The notes under the pieces were generated by a model. The model saw nothing but the letters and a program-made list of their open reading frames with translations, ran no database searches and was not told the DNA's origin. 37,034 nt of DNA from an uncultured Roseovarius sp. (lineage in GTDB: Bacteria > Pseudomonadota > Alphaproteobacteria > Rhodobacterales > Rhodobacteraceae), in NCBI RefSeq assembly GCF_913057115.1, contig NZ_CAJXNN010000035.1:1-37034 (forward strand), read 5' to 3'. Positions 6,993-14,512 of this stretch are shown here, in pieces. The position numbers and the translations under genes are program-made. The first letter of the stretch is position 1. Every line of letters starts with the position of its first letter.

Positions 6993-8204
6993 ATGACCCA
7001 AGCGCCCAACGTTCACGACGCCGAACCGATCCCCGAAGCCGCCCGCGCCGAGATTGATCGCCTGCTGCAATCGGGCGATCTGTTCCGCTATACCGCACCC
7101 CAAGACGCGCCGGTTTCGCTTCTGGAACGCGAATTCGCCGCCTTCATGGGCAGCACCTACGCGCTCGCGGTCTCCTCCTGCTCCGCCGCCTTGTTTCTGT
7201 CTTTGAAAGCGCTTGGCCTGCCGCGCGGCGCGCGTGTCCTGATCCCCGGATTCACCTTCGCCGCCGTTCCCTCTTCGGTCGTGCACGCCGATTGCCAACC
7301 GGTGCTCTGCGAAGTGGGCGAAGATTACCGCATCGACATTGAGGATTTCACCAAACGCCTGAACGAGAACATCGCCGCCGTCATCGTCAGCCACATGCGC
7401 GGTCACACCTCCGACATGGACGCGATCATGGCCCTGTGCGACGCGCACGACATCCCCGTGATCGAAGACGCCGCCCACTCGCTCGGCACTCTCTGGGATG
7501 GTCGCAAAATCGGTACGATTGGCAAAGTCGGCTGTTTCAGCTTCCAATCCTACAAGCTGGTCAATGCGGGCGAAGGCGGGATCATGGTCACCGACGACGC
7601 AGACCTTGTCGCACAGGCCGTCATCATGTCCGGTGCCTACGAACACAACTGGGCCAAGCATATGGCGGGCGATGATCCTGCCCTCGCATCCGCCTTTGCC
7701 CGTTGGCAAAACAAACTCCCCCTCTACAACCTGCGCCTCAGCAACCTCGGCGCCGCGATCATCCGCCCGCAACTGGCCGAAGTGCCCCGCCGTGTGCGCG
7801 ACGGTCGCGCCAACCACGATTACGTGGCCGAGCGACTGAACACCTCGCCCTTCCTGCATGTGCCCCCCAAACTGGCCAAGGAAGACCGCGCCCCGGATTC
7901 CATCCAGTTCAACCTTGTTGATCTCTCCGATGACGAGGCCCGCCACTTTGCCGAGGCCGCCGCCGCTCGCGGCGTCAAGGTACAGGTCTTCGGTCAAAGC
8001 ACCGACAACGCCCGCGCCTTCTGGAACTGGCAGTTCATTCCCGGCCCGGCGCCGGAACTTCCCCGCACCCGCGCCATGTTGATGCGGGCCTGCGATTGCC
8101 GCCTGCCCGCACGACTGACACGGGATGAGTTGGATTTCATCGCCCTCACCCTGCTTGACGCCGCGCAAGACGCCGTTGGCGGAGTGCGCGCCTACGGCAC
8201 CTAG
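6993..8204 (+). CDS. DegT/DnrJ/EryC1/StrS-family PLP aminotransferase
   Basis: A 403-residue fold-type I PLP enzyme of the sugar/aminocyclitol aminotransferase family. The segment VIEDAAHSLG gives the PLP-contacting aspartate, and CFSFQSYKLVNAGEGG places the Schiff-base lysine at Lys188; early SSCSAALFLSL binds the cofactor phosphate. The family transfers amino groups to keto-sugars, but the absence of sugar or polysaccharide genes here and the position behind an amine oxidase suggest another carbonyl substrate, perhaps an aldehyde or keto compound from amine breakdown. The frame is open upstream to 6906, but the ATG at 6993 begins family-like sequence. A stem-loop lies just before it, and the stop is followed at once by a 100-bp fold-back element. 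Function in the cluster is unproven. Confidence 0.82.
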   Translation: MTQAPNVHDAEPIPEAARAEIDRLLQSGDLFRYTAPQDAPVSLLEREFAAFMGSTYALAVSSCSAALFLSLKALGLPRGARVLIPGFTFAAVPSSVVHADCQPVLCEVGEDYRIDIEDFTKRLNENIAAVIVSHMRGHTSDMDAIMALCDAHDIPVIEDAAHSLGTLWDGRKIGTIGKVGCFSFQSYKLVNAGEGGIMVTDDADLVAQAVIMSGAYEHNWAKHMAGDDPALASAFARWQNKLPLYNLRLSNLGAAIIRPQLAEVPRRVRDGRANHDYVAERLNTSPFLHVPPKLAKEDRAPDSIQFNLVDLSDDEARHFAEAAAARGVKVQVFGQSTDNARAFWNWQFIPGPAPELPRTRAMLMRACDCRLPARLTRDELDFIALTLLDAAQDAVGGVRAYGT

Positions 8205-8304
8205 AGCGTTTCCAGTTTACCTTGAATCAAAGCGCATCGCCAATGTCCCGAGAAGGCCGAAGGCCTGGCAGGGTATTGGTGATGCAACAATAACTGGAAA
8301 CGCT
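8205..8304. repeat. 100-bp fold-back element filling a convergent gene gap
   Basis: Terminal 13-bp inverted repeats AGCGTTTCCAGTT (8205-8217) and AACTGGAAACGCT (8292-8304) are perfect. Inside, GCATCGCCAAT pairs with ATTGGTGATGC (one mismatch), then CCC with GGG, and GGCC-GAA-GGCC caps the structure, so most of the element can fold into one long stem. It begins on the base after the aminotransferase stop and ends on the base before the LysR stop codon. It may be a palindromic interspersed repeat or a bidirectional terminator. No second copy was found in the window. Confidence 0.75.
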
Positions 8305-9270
8305 TTAAAGGATCGTCAAGTAATCCGCCATGAACGGGTGACGCGCGATTGCGGGCGTCACCAACTGCTCTCGGAAAATCGGCTTGAGCGTCGCAGCCAC
8401 CTGCGCGGGCATTTCGCCCAAAATCTCCTTTCGCGCCGTCAAGCTGATCGTCCGTGTTAGTGGCTCGAAGGGCAACTCCAACACGTCGATCTGGTCGGCA
8501 AAACGCCGCGCCCGCATCAAGGCCAAGGGTGGCAAAATAGTCCAACCCGCCCCCTGCCCGACAAGCGCAAGAATGGCGTGGTAACTGTCAATCTCGAACC
8601 GATGCCGCAATGTCAGGTTCTGCTTGGCCAGGTGGGCATTCACAAGCCGCCCCATGTGGTGGCGCTGCGTGTATTGCACCATGGTCATGCGCTTGAGCTG
8701 CCGCAGGACGTCACCACCGGCATTGACCGCCCCCTTGGGCGCGGCCACGACAAAGCCTTCGCGCAGTAGCGGGTGCACCTCGACCCAAGCGTCCTCGGCC
8801 CCCAATTCGGCGGCCACTATCACGTCCAATCCCCGCGCATCCAATAAATCATACAGATAGTGACTAGCGCCGGTCTCAAGCAGGAACTGGCAGCCCTTCA
8901 ACTCCTCGGCCATATGAGTGAGCAACCTTGGCGTTACATCCGCCTCCAAGTCCTCGATCATACCAAGGCGAAACCGCGTCAAATGCGACAGGTCCGACAT
9001 GGCCAATTCAGCCCGCGCCTGCGCGGCCTCATTCAGAATAACCTGTGCATGGCGCTTCATGATCTCGCCCGCGGGCGTTAACCGAACCGGCCGCGCGTTG
9101 CGTTGCAACAGGGTAGCGCCAACCGCACCCTCCAGATTGGTCAACTGCTGGCTTACGGCTGACGGGCTGGCCCCTAACCGTTTGGCCGCGGCAGAGATCG
9201 ACCGTTCGTCAGCCGCAGCCATGAACACTTCAATTCCCCAAAGGGTGATCCGACCAGGGCTATCGACCAT
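8305..9270 (-). CDS. LysR-type transcriptional regulator
   Basis: A 321-residue LysR-family regulator. Residues about 10-70 form the winged helix: GIEVFMAAADERSISAAAK followed by ASPSAVSQQLTNLE and ARPVRLTPAG, the standard LysR DNA-binding signature. The remainder is the periplasmic-binding-protein-like effector domain (about 95-300). It is convergent to the amine cluster, and phaR follows seven bases upstream of its start, in the same direction. Its target is unknown. It could control the adjacent PHA or amine genes, but the dyads before those genes lack a clear LysR T-N11-A layout. The start could also be a few codons later. Confidence 0.88.
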   Translation of the reverse strand: MVDSPGRITLWGIEVFMAAADERSISAAAKRLGASPSAVSQQLTNLEGAVGATLLQRNARPVRLTPAGEIMKRHAQVILNEAAQARAELAMSDLSHLTRFRLGMIEDLEADVTPRLLTHMAEELKGCQFLLETGASHYLYDLLDARGLDVIVAAELGAEDAWVEVHPLLREGFVVAAPKGAVNAGGDVLRQLKRMTMVQYTQRHHMGRLVNAHLAKQNLTLRHRFEIDSYHAILALVGQGAGWTILPPLALMRARRFADQIDVLELPFEPLTRTISLTARKEILGEMPAQVAATLKPIFREQLVTPAIARHPFMADYLTIL

Positions 9271-9276
9271 CGAGGT

Positions 9277-9834
9277 CTACTTGCTCATCTTCGACAGTTT
9301 TTGCTGCAGCTCGGCAAGTTGCTTCTTGATTTCGTCCAGATCTTCACCTTCGGCTTCTTCAGCGCTACTTTCAGATCCGGGCACGGTGCTGCCCCCACCT
9401 AAACCTCCGGTCATCGCCTTCATGAAGGCCTCTTGCTGGGCGCGCATCGCGTCCATTCCGGGCATGCTGGCCAGCGGATTGGCCTTGGTCATGTTTTCCA
9501 TCATCTGGCTTTGACCCTTCTGGAGCATCTCGAAACTGGCCGCCAAAAACTCGGGCACGACACTGGAGGCTTGCGAGGTATAGCTACGCACCAGATCGTT
9601 CAAAACATTGATCGGCAGTACGCTTTCACCACGACTCTCGTGTTCGGCGATGATTTGCAACAAATACTGCCGCGTCAGGTCATCCCCGGATTTCAGGTCA
9701 ATGATTTGCACTTCCCGTCCGTCGCGAATGAATTCTGCAATATCGTCAAGTGTCACGTAATCGGACGTCTCGGTATTATAGAGGCGCCGGCTGGCATAAC
9801 GTTTGATCAAAAGGGGTTTGTCAGTCTCGGCCAA
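9277..9834 (-). CDS. phaR: Polyhydroxyalkanoate synthesis repressor PhaR
   Basis: DNA- and PHB-binding repressor that senses nascent granules and controls phasin and other pha genes. The 185-residue product has the conserved N-terminal DNA-binding module LLIKRYASRRLYNTETSDYVTLDD (two overlapping stretches of the PHB_acc_N domain, residues about 7-30), followed by the PHB accumulation domain and an acidic, coiled C-terminus ending in a Glu/Lys/Gln-rich helix. The frame is open to 9891, but a TTG at 9832-9834 preceded by GGGAGG at good spacing gives MAETDKPLLIKR, as in homologues, so TTG is chosen. A perfect CTGC-N3-GCAG site 27 bases upstream of that start suggests autoregulation. The phasin terminator separates it from the upstream gene. 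Confidence 0.93.
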   Translation of the reverse strand: MAETDKPLLIKRYASRRLYNTETSDYVTLDDIAEFIRDGREVQIIDLKSGDDLTRQYLLQIIAEHESRGESVLPINVLNDLVRSYTSQASSVVPEFLAASFEMLQKGQSQMMENMTKANPLASMPGMDAMRAQQEAFMKAMTGGLGGGSTVPGSESSAEEAEGEDLDEIKKQLAELQQKLSKMSK

Positions 9835-9860
9835 TGCACGGTCCTCCCAGAAATGCAGCG

Positions 9861-9871
9861 CTGCAGCGCAG
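9861..9871. promoter_or_regulatory. PhaR-type operator CTGC-N3-GCAG upstream of phaR
   Basis: CTGCAGCGCAG is a perfect match to the CTGC-N3-GCAG sequence described for PhaR of Paracoccus and Rhodobacter. It sits 27-37 bases upstream of the TTG start of phaR and overlaps a second dyad (TGCAGCGCTGCA), which fits negative autoregulation. Confidence 0.75.
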
Positions 9872-9887
9872 ACTATGCTACCGCAGC

Positions 9888-9924
9888 ACAAAAAGAAAGA
9901 GCGAGCCTTTCTAGGGCTCGCTCT
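9888..9924 (-). terminator. Intrinsic terminator of the phasin gene
   Basis: Read on the minus strand: a 10-bp stem AGAGCGAGCC / GGCTCGCTCT with a 7-nt loop, followed by TTTCTTTTTG. It lies about 50 bases after the phasin stop and upstream of phaR, so phaR has its own promoter or depends on read-through. Confidence 0.85.
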
Positions 9925-9975
9925 CGCGCAAACGCATCCTTAACAGGGAGGAGATGGATACGTTTATATTTGCGC

Positions 9976-10422
9976 TTACTTGGCAGCAGTTGCTTTCTTG
10001 GCAGCCGACTGAACGTCGTCAGTGGCTTTCTTGACAGCTTTGGCCGCATCTTCTTGCAGGTCCTTGCCAGCCGCCATCATCAGTTCAACGGTGTCCATTT
10101 GAACTTTTTTGGCGATTTCGGCGAAAGCAGCCATGTTTTCGGCAGCCACTTCAGCGTTGGCCGATGCGAAATCGGTCATGGCTTTTGCGTAGTCGGCAGG
10201 CTCGGCTTTGGCTTTGGTCATGTCCGACATCTTGGCCAGGGTCTCTTTTGTCCACTTGCTCGACAGCTCGGCCGATTTCTCGGCGGCGTCCAGAGCAACG
10301 CCCGACAGCTTTTCGTTCAGGGCGGCTTGGTTCTTGAATGCGTCTTCCATCGCTTTGGTGTCGACGGGGAATGCGCCCATGATGTCTTTCATCACGGTGT
10401 TCATGTCTTGTGCTTTAGCCAT
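9976..10422 (-). CDS. phaP: Phasin (PHA granule-associated protein)
   Basis: Small amphipathic protein coating polyhydroxyalkanoate granules and limiting their coalescence. The 148-residue product is Ala/Lys/Glu-rich, without cysteine, largely helical by composition, and ends in a Lys/Ala-rich tail (VKKATDDVQSAAKKATAAK), as in the Phasin_2 family. The start is the ATG at 10422, preceded by AAGGAG nine bases upstream; the longer open frame to 10479 lacks a ribosome-binding site. It lies downstream of phaC on the same strand, with a perfect PhaR site about 100 bases before its ATG and a strong terminator behind, so it is probably a separate, strongly expressed, PhaR-repressed unit. Confidence 0.9.
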   Translation of the reverse strand: MAKAQDMNTVMKDIMGAFPVDTKAMEDAFKNQAALNEKLSGVALDAAEKSAELSSKWTKETLAKMSDMTKAKAEPADYAKAMTDFASANAEVAAENMAAFAEIAKKVQMDTVELMMAAGKDLQEDAAKAVKKATDDVQSAAKKATAAK

Positions 10423-10519
10423 TGGTAAGGCTCCTTGGTCTATCGCTGCGGGAGAATTCCCGCTTTTCTGCGTCTGCAAACAATATGCATGCCGCAGCGC
10501 AGCATTTCAAGGTTTTTTT

Positions 10520-10530
10520 CTGCACTGCAG
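10520..10530. promoter_or_regulatory. PhaR-type operator upstream of the phasin gene
   Basis: CTGCACTGCAG matches CTGC-N3-GCAG perfectly and lies in the gap between phaC and the phasin gene, about 98 bases before the phasin ATG. A second copy with one mismatch, CCGCAGCGCAG, is at 10492-10502. Two sites before the phasin gene fit PhaR repression released by granule formation. Confidence 0.8.
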
Positions 10531-10565
10531 CAAAACTTTTACATTCCGCAAAATATGGCGATTTT

Positions 10566-12371
10566 TCAGGCGCTTGCTTTCTTGCGCACATAACTTCCGG
10601 GTGCCGGGGCCAATGGCGGGTGCTCCGAATCGCCCGGTTTCCGGGCCGGAACCATCTTGCCAGACCGCTTCTTCAGCCAAGTTTCCCAGCGTGGCCACCA
10701 TGACCCTTCGTGGAACGTGGCCCCCTCCCGCCAGCTGTCAGCGTCCAAACTCAGGTCACTGTTGGTGTAATGTCCGTACTTTTTCTTGTTGGGCGGGTTC
10801 ACGATGCCCGCGATGTGGCCGGATTGCGAAAGAATGAACGTCCGGTTCTTCGATCCGGTCTGCTGGAAACCACGATAGCAATCTTTCCACGCCGCGATGT
10901 GGTCGCTCTCACAGGTCACCGACATCAGCGGCACAGTCACATCTTTGATATGTACCTTTTCACCACAGATATCGAAACCATCAGTCACAAAGGCGTTCTT
11001 CTGACACAGCCCCCGCAAATACTGCATCGTCATCGCCCCGGGCAGGTTGGCACCGTCGCCATTCCAATACAGCAGATCGAAGGCAGGCGGAGTTTCCCCC
11101 ATCATGTAGCTCCGGATCGCGGGGGTATAAATCAGGTCGTTTGACCGCAGGAAAGACATCGTGCGGGACATGATGAAAGATCTTAGAACGCCTTGCTCCT
11201 GCACCTCCGCTTCAATGCCGTCCACAAAATCGTCTTGCAGGAAAGGAACAAACTCCCCCTGCTCGGAAAAATCCGTAAGCGCGGTGAAGAATGTGGCCGA
11301 CTTCACGCTCTTGTCGCCCTGCTTGGCTAAAAGCGCCAGTGTCAGGTGCAAGGTCGTCCCGGCAATGCAATAGCCCACGGTATTGACCTGTTTCACACCG
11401 CAAATCGCCTTGGCCTCGCGGATCGCGGTTAGAAATCCTTCCTCGATGTAATCATCCATGCGTACATCGGCATAAGAGGCATCCGGATTCACCCAGCTCA
11501 CCACGAAAAGGGTATAGCCCTGATCGGTGATCCATTTGATCATGCTGTTCTGTTCCTTGAGGTCCAGAATATAGAACTTGTTGATCCAAGGTGGGAAGAT
11601 GACCAGAGGCGTTTCATGGACCTCTTCCGTGGTTGGCGCGTACTGGATCAATTCCATCATCCGGTTGCGATAGACGACTTCACCCTGCGACGTGGCGATG
11701 TTCTCTCCCAATTCGAAGGCGCTTTCATCAGCCAGACGCACAACCATCTCGCCCTTGTTGGCTTCCAGATCGGCCACAAGGTTTTCCAAGCCCTTCACAA
11801 GGCTTTCCCCCTCGGTCGCCACGGCCTTCTCCAAGGCATCGGGATTGGTACCCAAAAAATTCGTCGGGCTCATCATGTCCACGATCTGGCTTGAGAAATA
11901 CTCAAGCCGCTGCTTGTCTTTTGGTGACAGGTCATCGGCCTCTGCCACCGCATCTTCGATGGCTTGCTTGTTCAGGGCGTATTGCTGCTTGACGTAACGA
12001 AAGTACGGGTTCGTCTCCCACAAGGGATTTGAGAAACGCTTGTCGCCCTTCAAAGGATCTTCTTCGTCCTCATCGGCCTCGGGCACGTGCCCCTGCATCA
12101 AGCCTTGCTGCGCCTCCATGAAGTGGCGCACCGATTTCCCCCAGTACTCCAACTGCTTTTCATAGATCTTGCCGGGGTTTTCCAACATATCCGCCCAAAG
12201 CGAACTGGCCGCCTTGGCAAAAAGTTCCTGATCGGGCCCATTCAGCGAGGGATTCGCCGGGTTGCGCGCCGAAAACGCCTTTACCAGACGCTGCGTAAGC
12301 TCTTCGACACGGGCCAGATTCTCATTCATTTTCTCGAGATTCTCACCTGCGACATCCTCATGCGTTGCCAT
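10566..12371 (-). CDS. phaC: Class I polyhydroxyalkanoate synthase
   Basis: Polymerises (R)-3-hydroxyacyl-CoA into polyhydroxyalkanoate at the granule surface. The 601 residues match class I PhaC length. An N-terminal region of about 170 residues precedes the alpha/beta-hydrolase catalytic domain. The lipase-like box GYCIAGT carries the nucleophile Cys335, ESDHIAAW supplies Asp490 and QSGHIAGIVNPP His519; PPWINKFYILDL is the typical class I segment. The acidic insert EADEDEEDP near residue 100 is a mild peculiarity. The ATG at 12371 has AAGGA upstream. It is divergent from phaZ across about 100 bases that contain a perfect PhaR site, and the phasin gene follows downstream. Confidence 0.96.
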   Translation of the reverse strand: MATHEDVAGENLEKMNENLARVEELTQRLVKAFSARNPANPSLNGPDQELFAKAASSLWADMLENPGKIYEKQLEYWGKSVRHFMEAQQGLMQGHVPEADEDEEDPLKGDKRFSNPLWETNPYFRYVKQQYALNKQAIEDAVAEADDLSPKDKQRLEYFSSQIVDMMSPTNFLGTNPDALEKAVATEGESLVKGLENLVADLEANKGEMVVRLADESAFELGENIATSQGEVVYRNRMMELIQYAPTTEEVHETPLVIFPPWINKFYILDLKEQNSMIKWITDQGYTLFVVSWVNPDASYADVRMDDYIEEGFLTAIREAKAICGVKQVNTVGYCIAGTTLHLTLALLAKQGDKSVKSATFFTALTDFSEQGEFVPFLQDDFVDGIEAEVQEQGVLRSFIMSRTMSFLRSNDLIYTPAIRSYMMGETPPAFDLLYWNGDGANLPGAMTMQYLRGLCQKNAFVTDGFDICGEKVHIKDVTVPLMSVTCESDHIAAWKDCYRGFQQTGSKNRTFILSQSGHIAGIVNPPNKKKYGHYTNSDLSLDADSWREGATFHEGSWWPRWETWLKKRSGKMVPARKPGDSEHPPLAPAPGSYVRKKASA

Positions 12372-12394
12372 ATTAAAGAAATCCTTTTAACTTT

Positions 12395-12405
12395 CTGCCA
12401 TGCAG
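12395..12405. promoter_or_regulatory. PhaR-type operator between phaC and phaZ
   Basis: CTGCCATGCAG matches CTGC-N3-GCAG perfectly. It is 24 bases upstream of the phaC start and 71 bases upstream of the phaZ start, so one bound repressor could act on both divergent genes. Confidence 0.75.
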
Positions 12406-12475
12406 CATACCGTCGCTTGAGCGGAGGAGCAGTGCGACGAAACGAACCGGCGGTCCCGGGGAACAGGAGACGACG

Positions 12476-13780
12476 ATGCGCTACATGATGACCTACGACC
12501 TGATGGAGACCCTCCGCAACACCAATCAGTGGTTGGGCGCATCCGCCCTGTCAGTGGCATCCTACCCAATTTTTGCGCTCACGCCAAACCCCGCGCTCCA
12601 ATGGATGGCCGCTTGGGGTGAAGTCACCGAACGGACCTTCCAACGCATGGTGGTCAAGCCCGATTGGGGTATTGAATCGATCACTGGTGAAGATGGCCGC
12701 GATCACCTGATCAACGTGGAAACCGTGATTGAACGCCCGTTTGGCGACCTGATCCACTTTGACGTTCAGGGGCGCGAAGACATGGATCGCCGCGTTCTTC
12801 TGGTTGCGCCTATGTCGGGCCACTACGCCACGCTGCTGCGCTCCACCGTTCGCTCGCTGCTGCCCGATTGCGAAGTTTACGTCACCGATTGGCATAACGC
12901 CCGCGACATTCCGGTTTCCGCCGGGAAATTCGATGTCGAGGATTACACCCTCTACCTCATGGACTTCATGCGCGAGTTGGGCAGCGACCTGCATGTTATC
13001 GCCGTCTGCCAACCCGCGCCCCTGACCTTGGCCGCCACCGCCTATCTGGCCGAGTTGGACCCCAAGGCCCAACCCCGTAGTCTGACGCTTATCGGCGGCC
13101 CGATCGACCCCGATGCAACCCCAACCGACGTGACCGACTTCGGACGCCGCGTGACCATGGGGCAGCTAGAAGAAACCATGATTCAAAGGGTGGGATTCAA
13201 ATACAAAGGCGTCGGGCGCATGGTCTACCCCGGCCTGCTACAGCTCAGTTCCTTCATGTCCATGAACGCCGAGCGCCACGGACAGGCCTTCATGGATCAG
13301 ATTGGTCGTGTCTCGCGCGGAGAAGCCAGCGATCACGACCCCCATAACAAGTTTTATGACGAATACCTCGCAGTTATGGACATGCCCGCGGAGTTTTATC
13401 TTTCCACCGTCGAACGAATTTTCAAGAACGGTGAGATCGCGAAGAACGAATTCGTCGTCGATGGGCACAAGGTCGATATCGGAGCGATCACCAATGTCGC
13501 CGTGAAAACCGTCGAAGGCGCGAAAGATGACATTTCCGCCCCGGGCCAATGCGTGGCGGCCCTTGATCTTCTCACCGGCCTACCCGACGACAAGAAAGCC
13601 AGCCACCTTGAACCCGAGGCTGGCCATTACGGCATTTTCGCGGGCCGCAGCTGGCGCAACAACATCCGGCCCCTTGTGCTTGATTTCATCGACGCCAACT
13701 CCGAAGCACCGGCCGAGCGCAAACGTACAAAGCCGCGCAAGGCCAAGCAGAAGGCGGCAAACAAAAACGCCGCCGCCTGA
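12476..13780 (+). CDS. phaZ: Intracellular polyhydroxyalkanoate depolymerase
   Basis: Mobilises stored PHB inside the cell. The 434-residue protein belongs to the PhaZ1/PhaZa1 type: N-terminal MMTYDLMETLRNTNQW, then an alpha/beta-hydrolase domain with VLLVAPMSGHYATLLR and the nucleophile elbow VCQPA at Cys178, matching the catalytic cysteine of this class. C-terminal PEAGHYGIFAGRSWRN holds the probable catalytic histidine. A Lys/Arg/Ala-rich tail (last 25 residues) may contact the granule or nucleic acid. GGAG precedes the ATG at 12476. It is divergent to phaC with a shared PhaR site, and a classical terminator follows at 13809. Confidence 0.94.
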   Translation: MRYMMTYDLMETLRNTNQWLGASALSVASYPIFALTPNPALQWMAAWGEVTERTFQRMVVKPDWGIESITGEDGRDHLINVETVIERPFGDLIHFDVQGREDMDRRVLLVAPMSGHYATLLRSTVRSLLPDCEVYVTDWHNARDIPVSAGKFDVEDYTLYLMDFMRELGSDLHVIAVCQPAPLTLAATAYLAELDPKAQPRSLTLIGGPIDPDATPTDVTDFGRRVTMGQLEETMIQRVGFKYKGVGRMVYPGLLQLSSFMSMNAERHGQAFMDQIGRVSRGEASDHDPHNKFYDEYLAVMDMPAEFYLSTVERIFKNGEIAKNEFVVDGHKVDIGAITNVAVKTVEGAKDDISAPGQCVAALDLLTGLPDDKKASHLEPEAGHYGIFAGRSWRNNIRPLVLDFIDANSEAPAERKRTKPRKAKQKAANKNAAA

Positions 13781-13808
13781 GCTTACTCGAGACAGTGCAG
13801 TCAAAAAC

Positions 13809-13836
13809 GGCGCGGACCACCGCGCCCTTTTTTCGT
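13809..13836 (+). terminator. Intrinsic terminator of phaZ
   Basis: GGCGCGG-ACCA-CCGCGCC stem-loop (13809-13826) followed by a seven-base C/T tract with six Ts. It ends just before the stop of the convergent small gene at 13844. Confidence 0.88.
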
Positions 13837-13843
13837 TTTGGGG

Positions 13844-14104
13844 TTAAGCGTCCGGCCGCCGGATTGCCACCAGTTGCACCCCGGCATCCCGCAGGACGTC
13901 CATGACTTCGGCAAGGGTCCAATCGTCGGCCGCCTTGGCCGTTTCCTTGGTTAGACGTCCTTTGTGGCGCAACATGTGCAAGGCATGTGCAACCTCCTCA
14001 TCCACTCCCGTTGCAAGCGCATCGCTCAGATAAACTGCACGCAAGCGCGGGTCGGTGAAATGGGCCGCCAAATCGGTTCGGAGGCCAGGCTTACGATCAG
14101 GCAT
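13844..14104 (-). CDS. Small protein, possibly related to addiction-module antidotes
   Basis: An 86-residue cytosolic protein, not firmly recognised. The order YLSDALATG followed by a helical stretch and TLAEVMDVLRDAGVQLVAIR resembles the C-terminal layout of HigA-type addiction module antidote proteins (a helix pair, then a V-L-x-x-x-G-L-x-L end), but the middle is shortened and no intact helix-turn-helix is obvious. No toxin-like partner (RelE/HigB type) sits beside it. It ends 8 bases from the phaZ terminator and stands alone. It may be a domesticated orphan antitoxin or an unrelated small regulator. Confidence 0.6.
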   Translation of the reverse strand: MPDRKPGLRTDLAAHFTDPRLRAVYLSDALATGVDEEVAHALHMLRHKGRLTKETAKAADDWTLAEVMDVLRDAGVQLVAIRRPDA

Positions 14105-14269
14105 ACTCTTACTCTCAAACTATTCAGGTTTGCGGCAAACTAGGCCAAGCAACCCGCATTTTGCTGGCCAAATCCGAACAATTTTAGGAAAATCGGATAT
14201 TGGGACGACAGCTAACGCCAATTCGTAAAACTGTTCCGGATGCGGAAACAAGATTAAAATTTGATAGGA

Positions 14270-14512
14270 TCAATCATCTTTTCGTTGACGTAGCCAGCGC
14301 AGGATCGGAACGATATCCAAGGCTGCGACAGCTACCCCCAAGGGAAACATCCAAAACCCCAAAACCGGCAGGAAACCAAGCACTCCAAACCCCATCAGAA
14401 TCAGGCCCAGCAACAACCGCAACCCCGGCGGTACATGGCGCTTGGTCCAGACTTGCAGCCGCCTGCGCACACGGCGAAGGCGCGCCTTGGCCCCACCCTT
14501 GGCCTCAGGCAT
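14270..14512 (-). CDS. Small two-helix membrane protein
   Basis: An 80-residue protein, hypothetical. A basic N-terminus (residues 1-30, with ARLRRVRRRLQ) precedes two hydrophobic segments (about 33-50 and 53-70) rich in Gly/Leu/Phe, ending in the basic RWLRQRKDD. By the positive-inside rule both ends should be cytosolic. The start ATG at 14512 overlaps the stop of the upstream hydrolase gene by 8 bases, implying translational coupling; the longer open frame to 14575 would run deeply into that gene and is not preferred. Function unknown. Confidence 0.65.
   Translation of the reverse strand: MPEAKGGAKARLRRVRRRLQVWTKRHVPPGLRLLLGLILMGFGVLGFLPVLGFWMFPLGVAVAALDIVPILRWLRQRKDD

Noticed and set aside
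6954..8168. Long minus-strand frame of 404 codons
   Set aside because: It is the mirror of the DegT aminotransferase, whose PLP motifs are intact; the minus frame is Gly/His/Val-rich without family signs.
9802..9812. A third TTTGATCAAA palindrome
   Set aside because: It lies inside phaR and encodes the conserved Leu-Ile-Lys of the DNA-binding module; the A/T-rich flanks of the two operator copies are missing.
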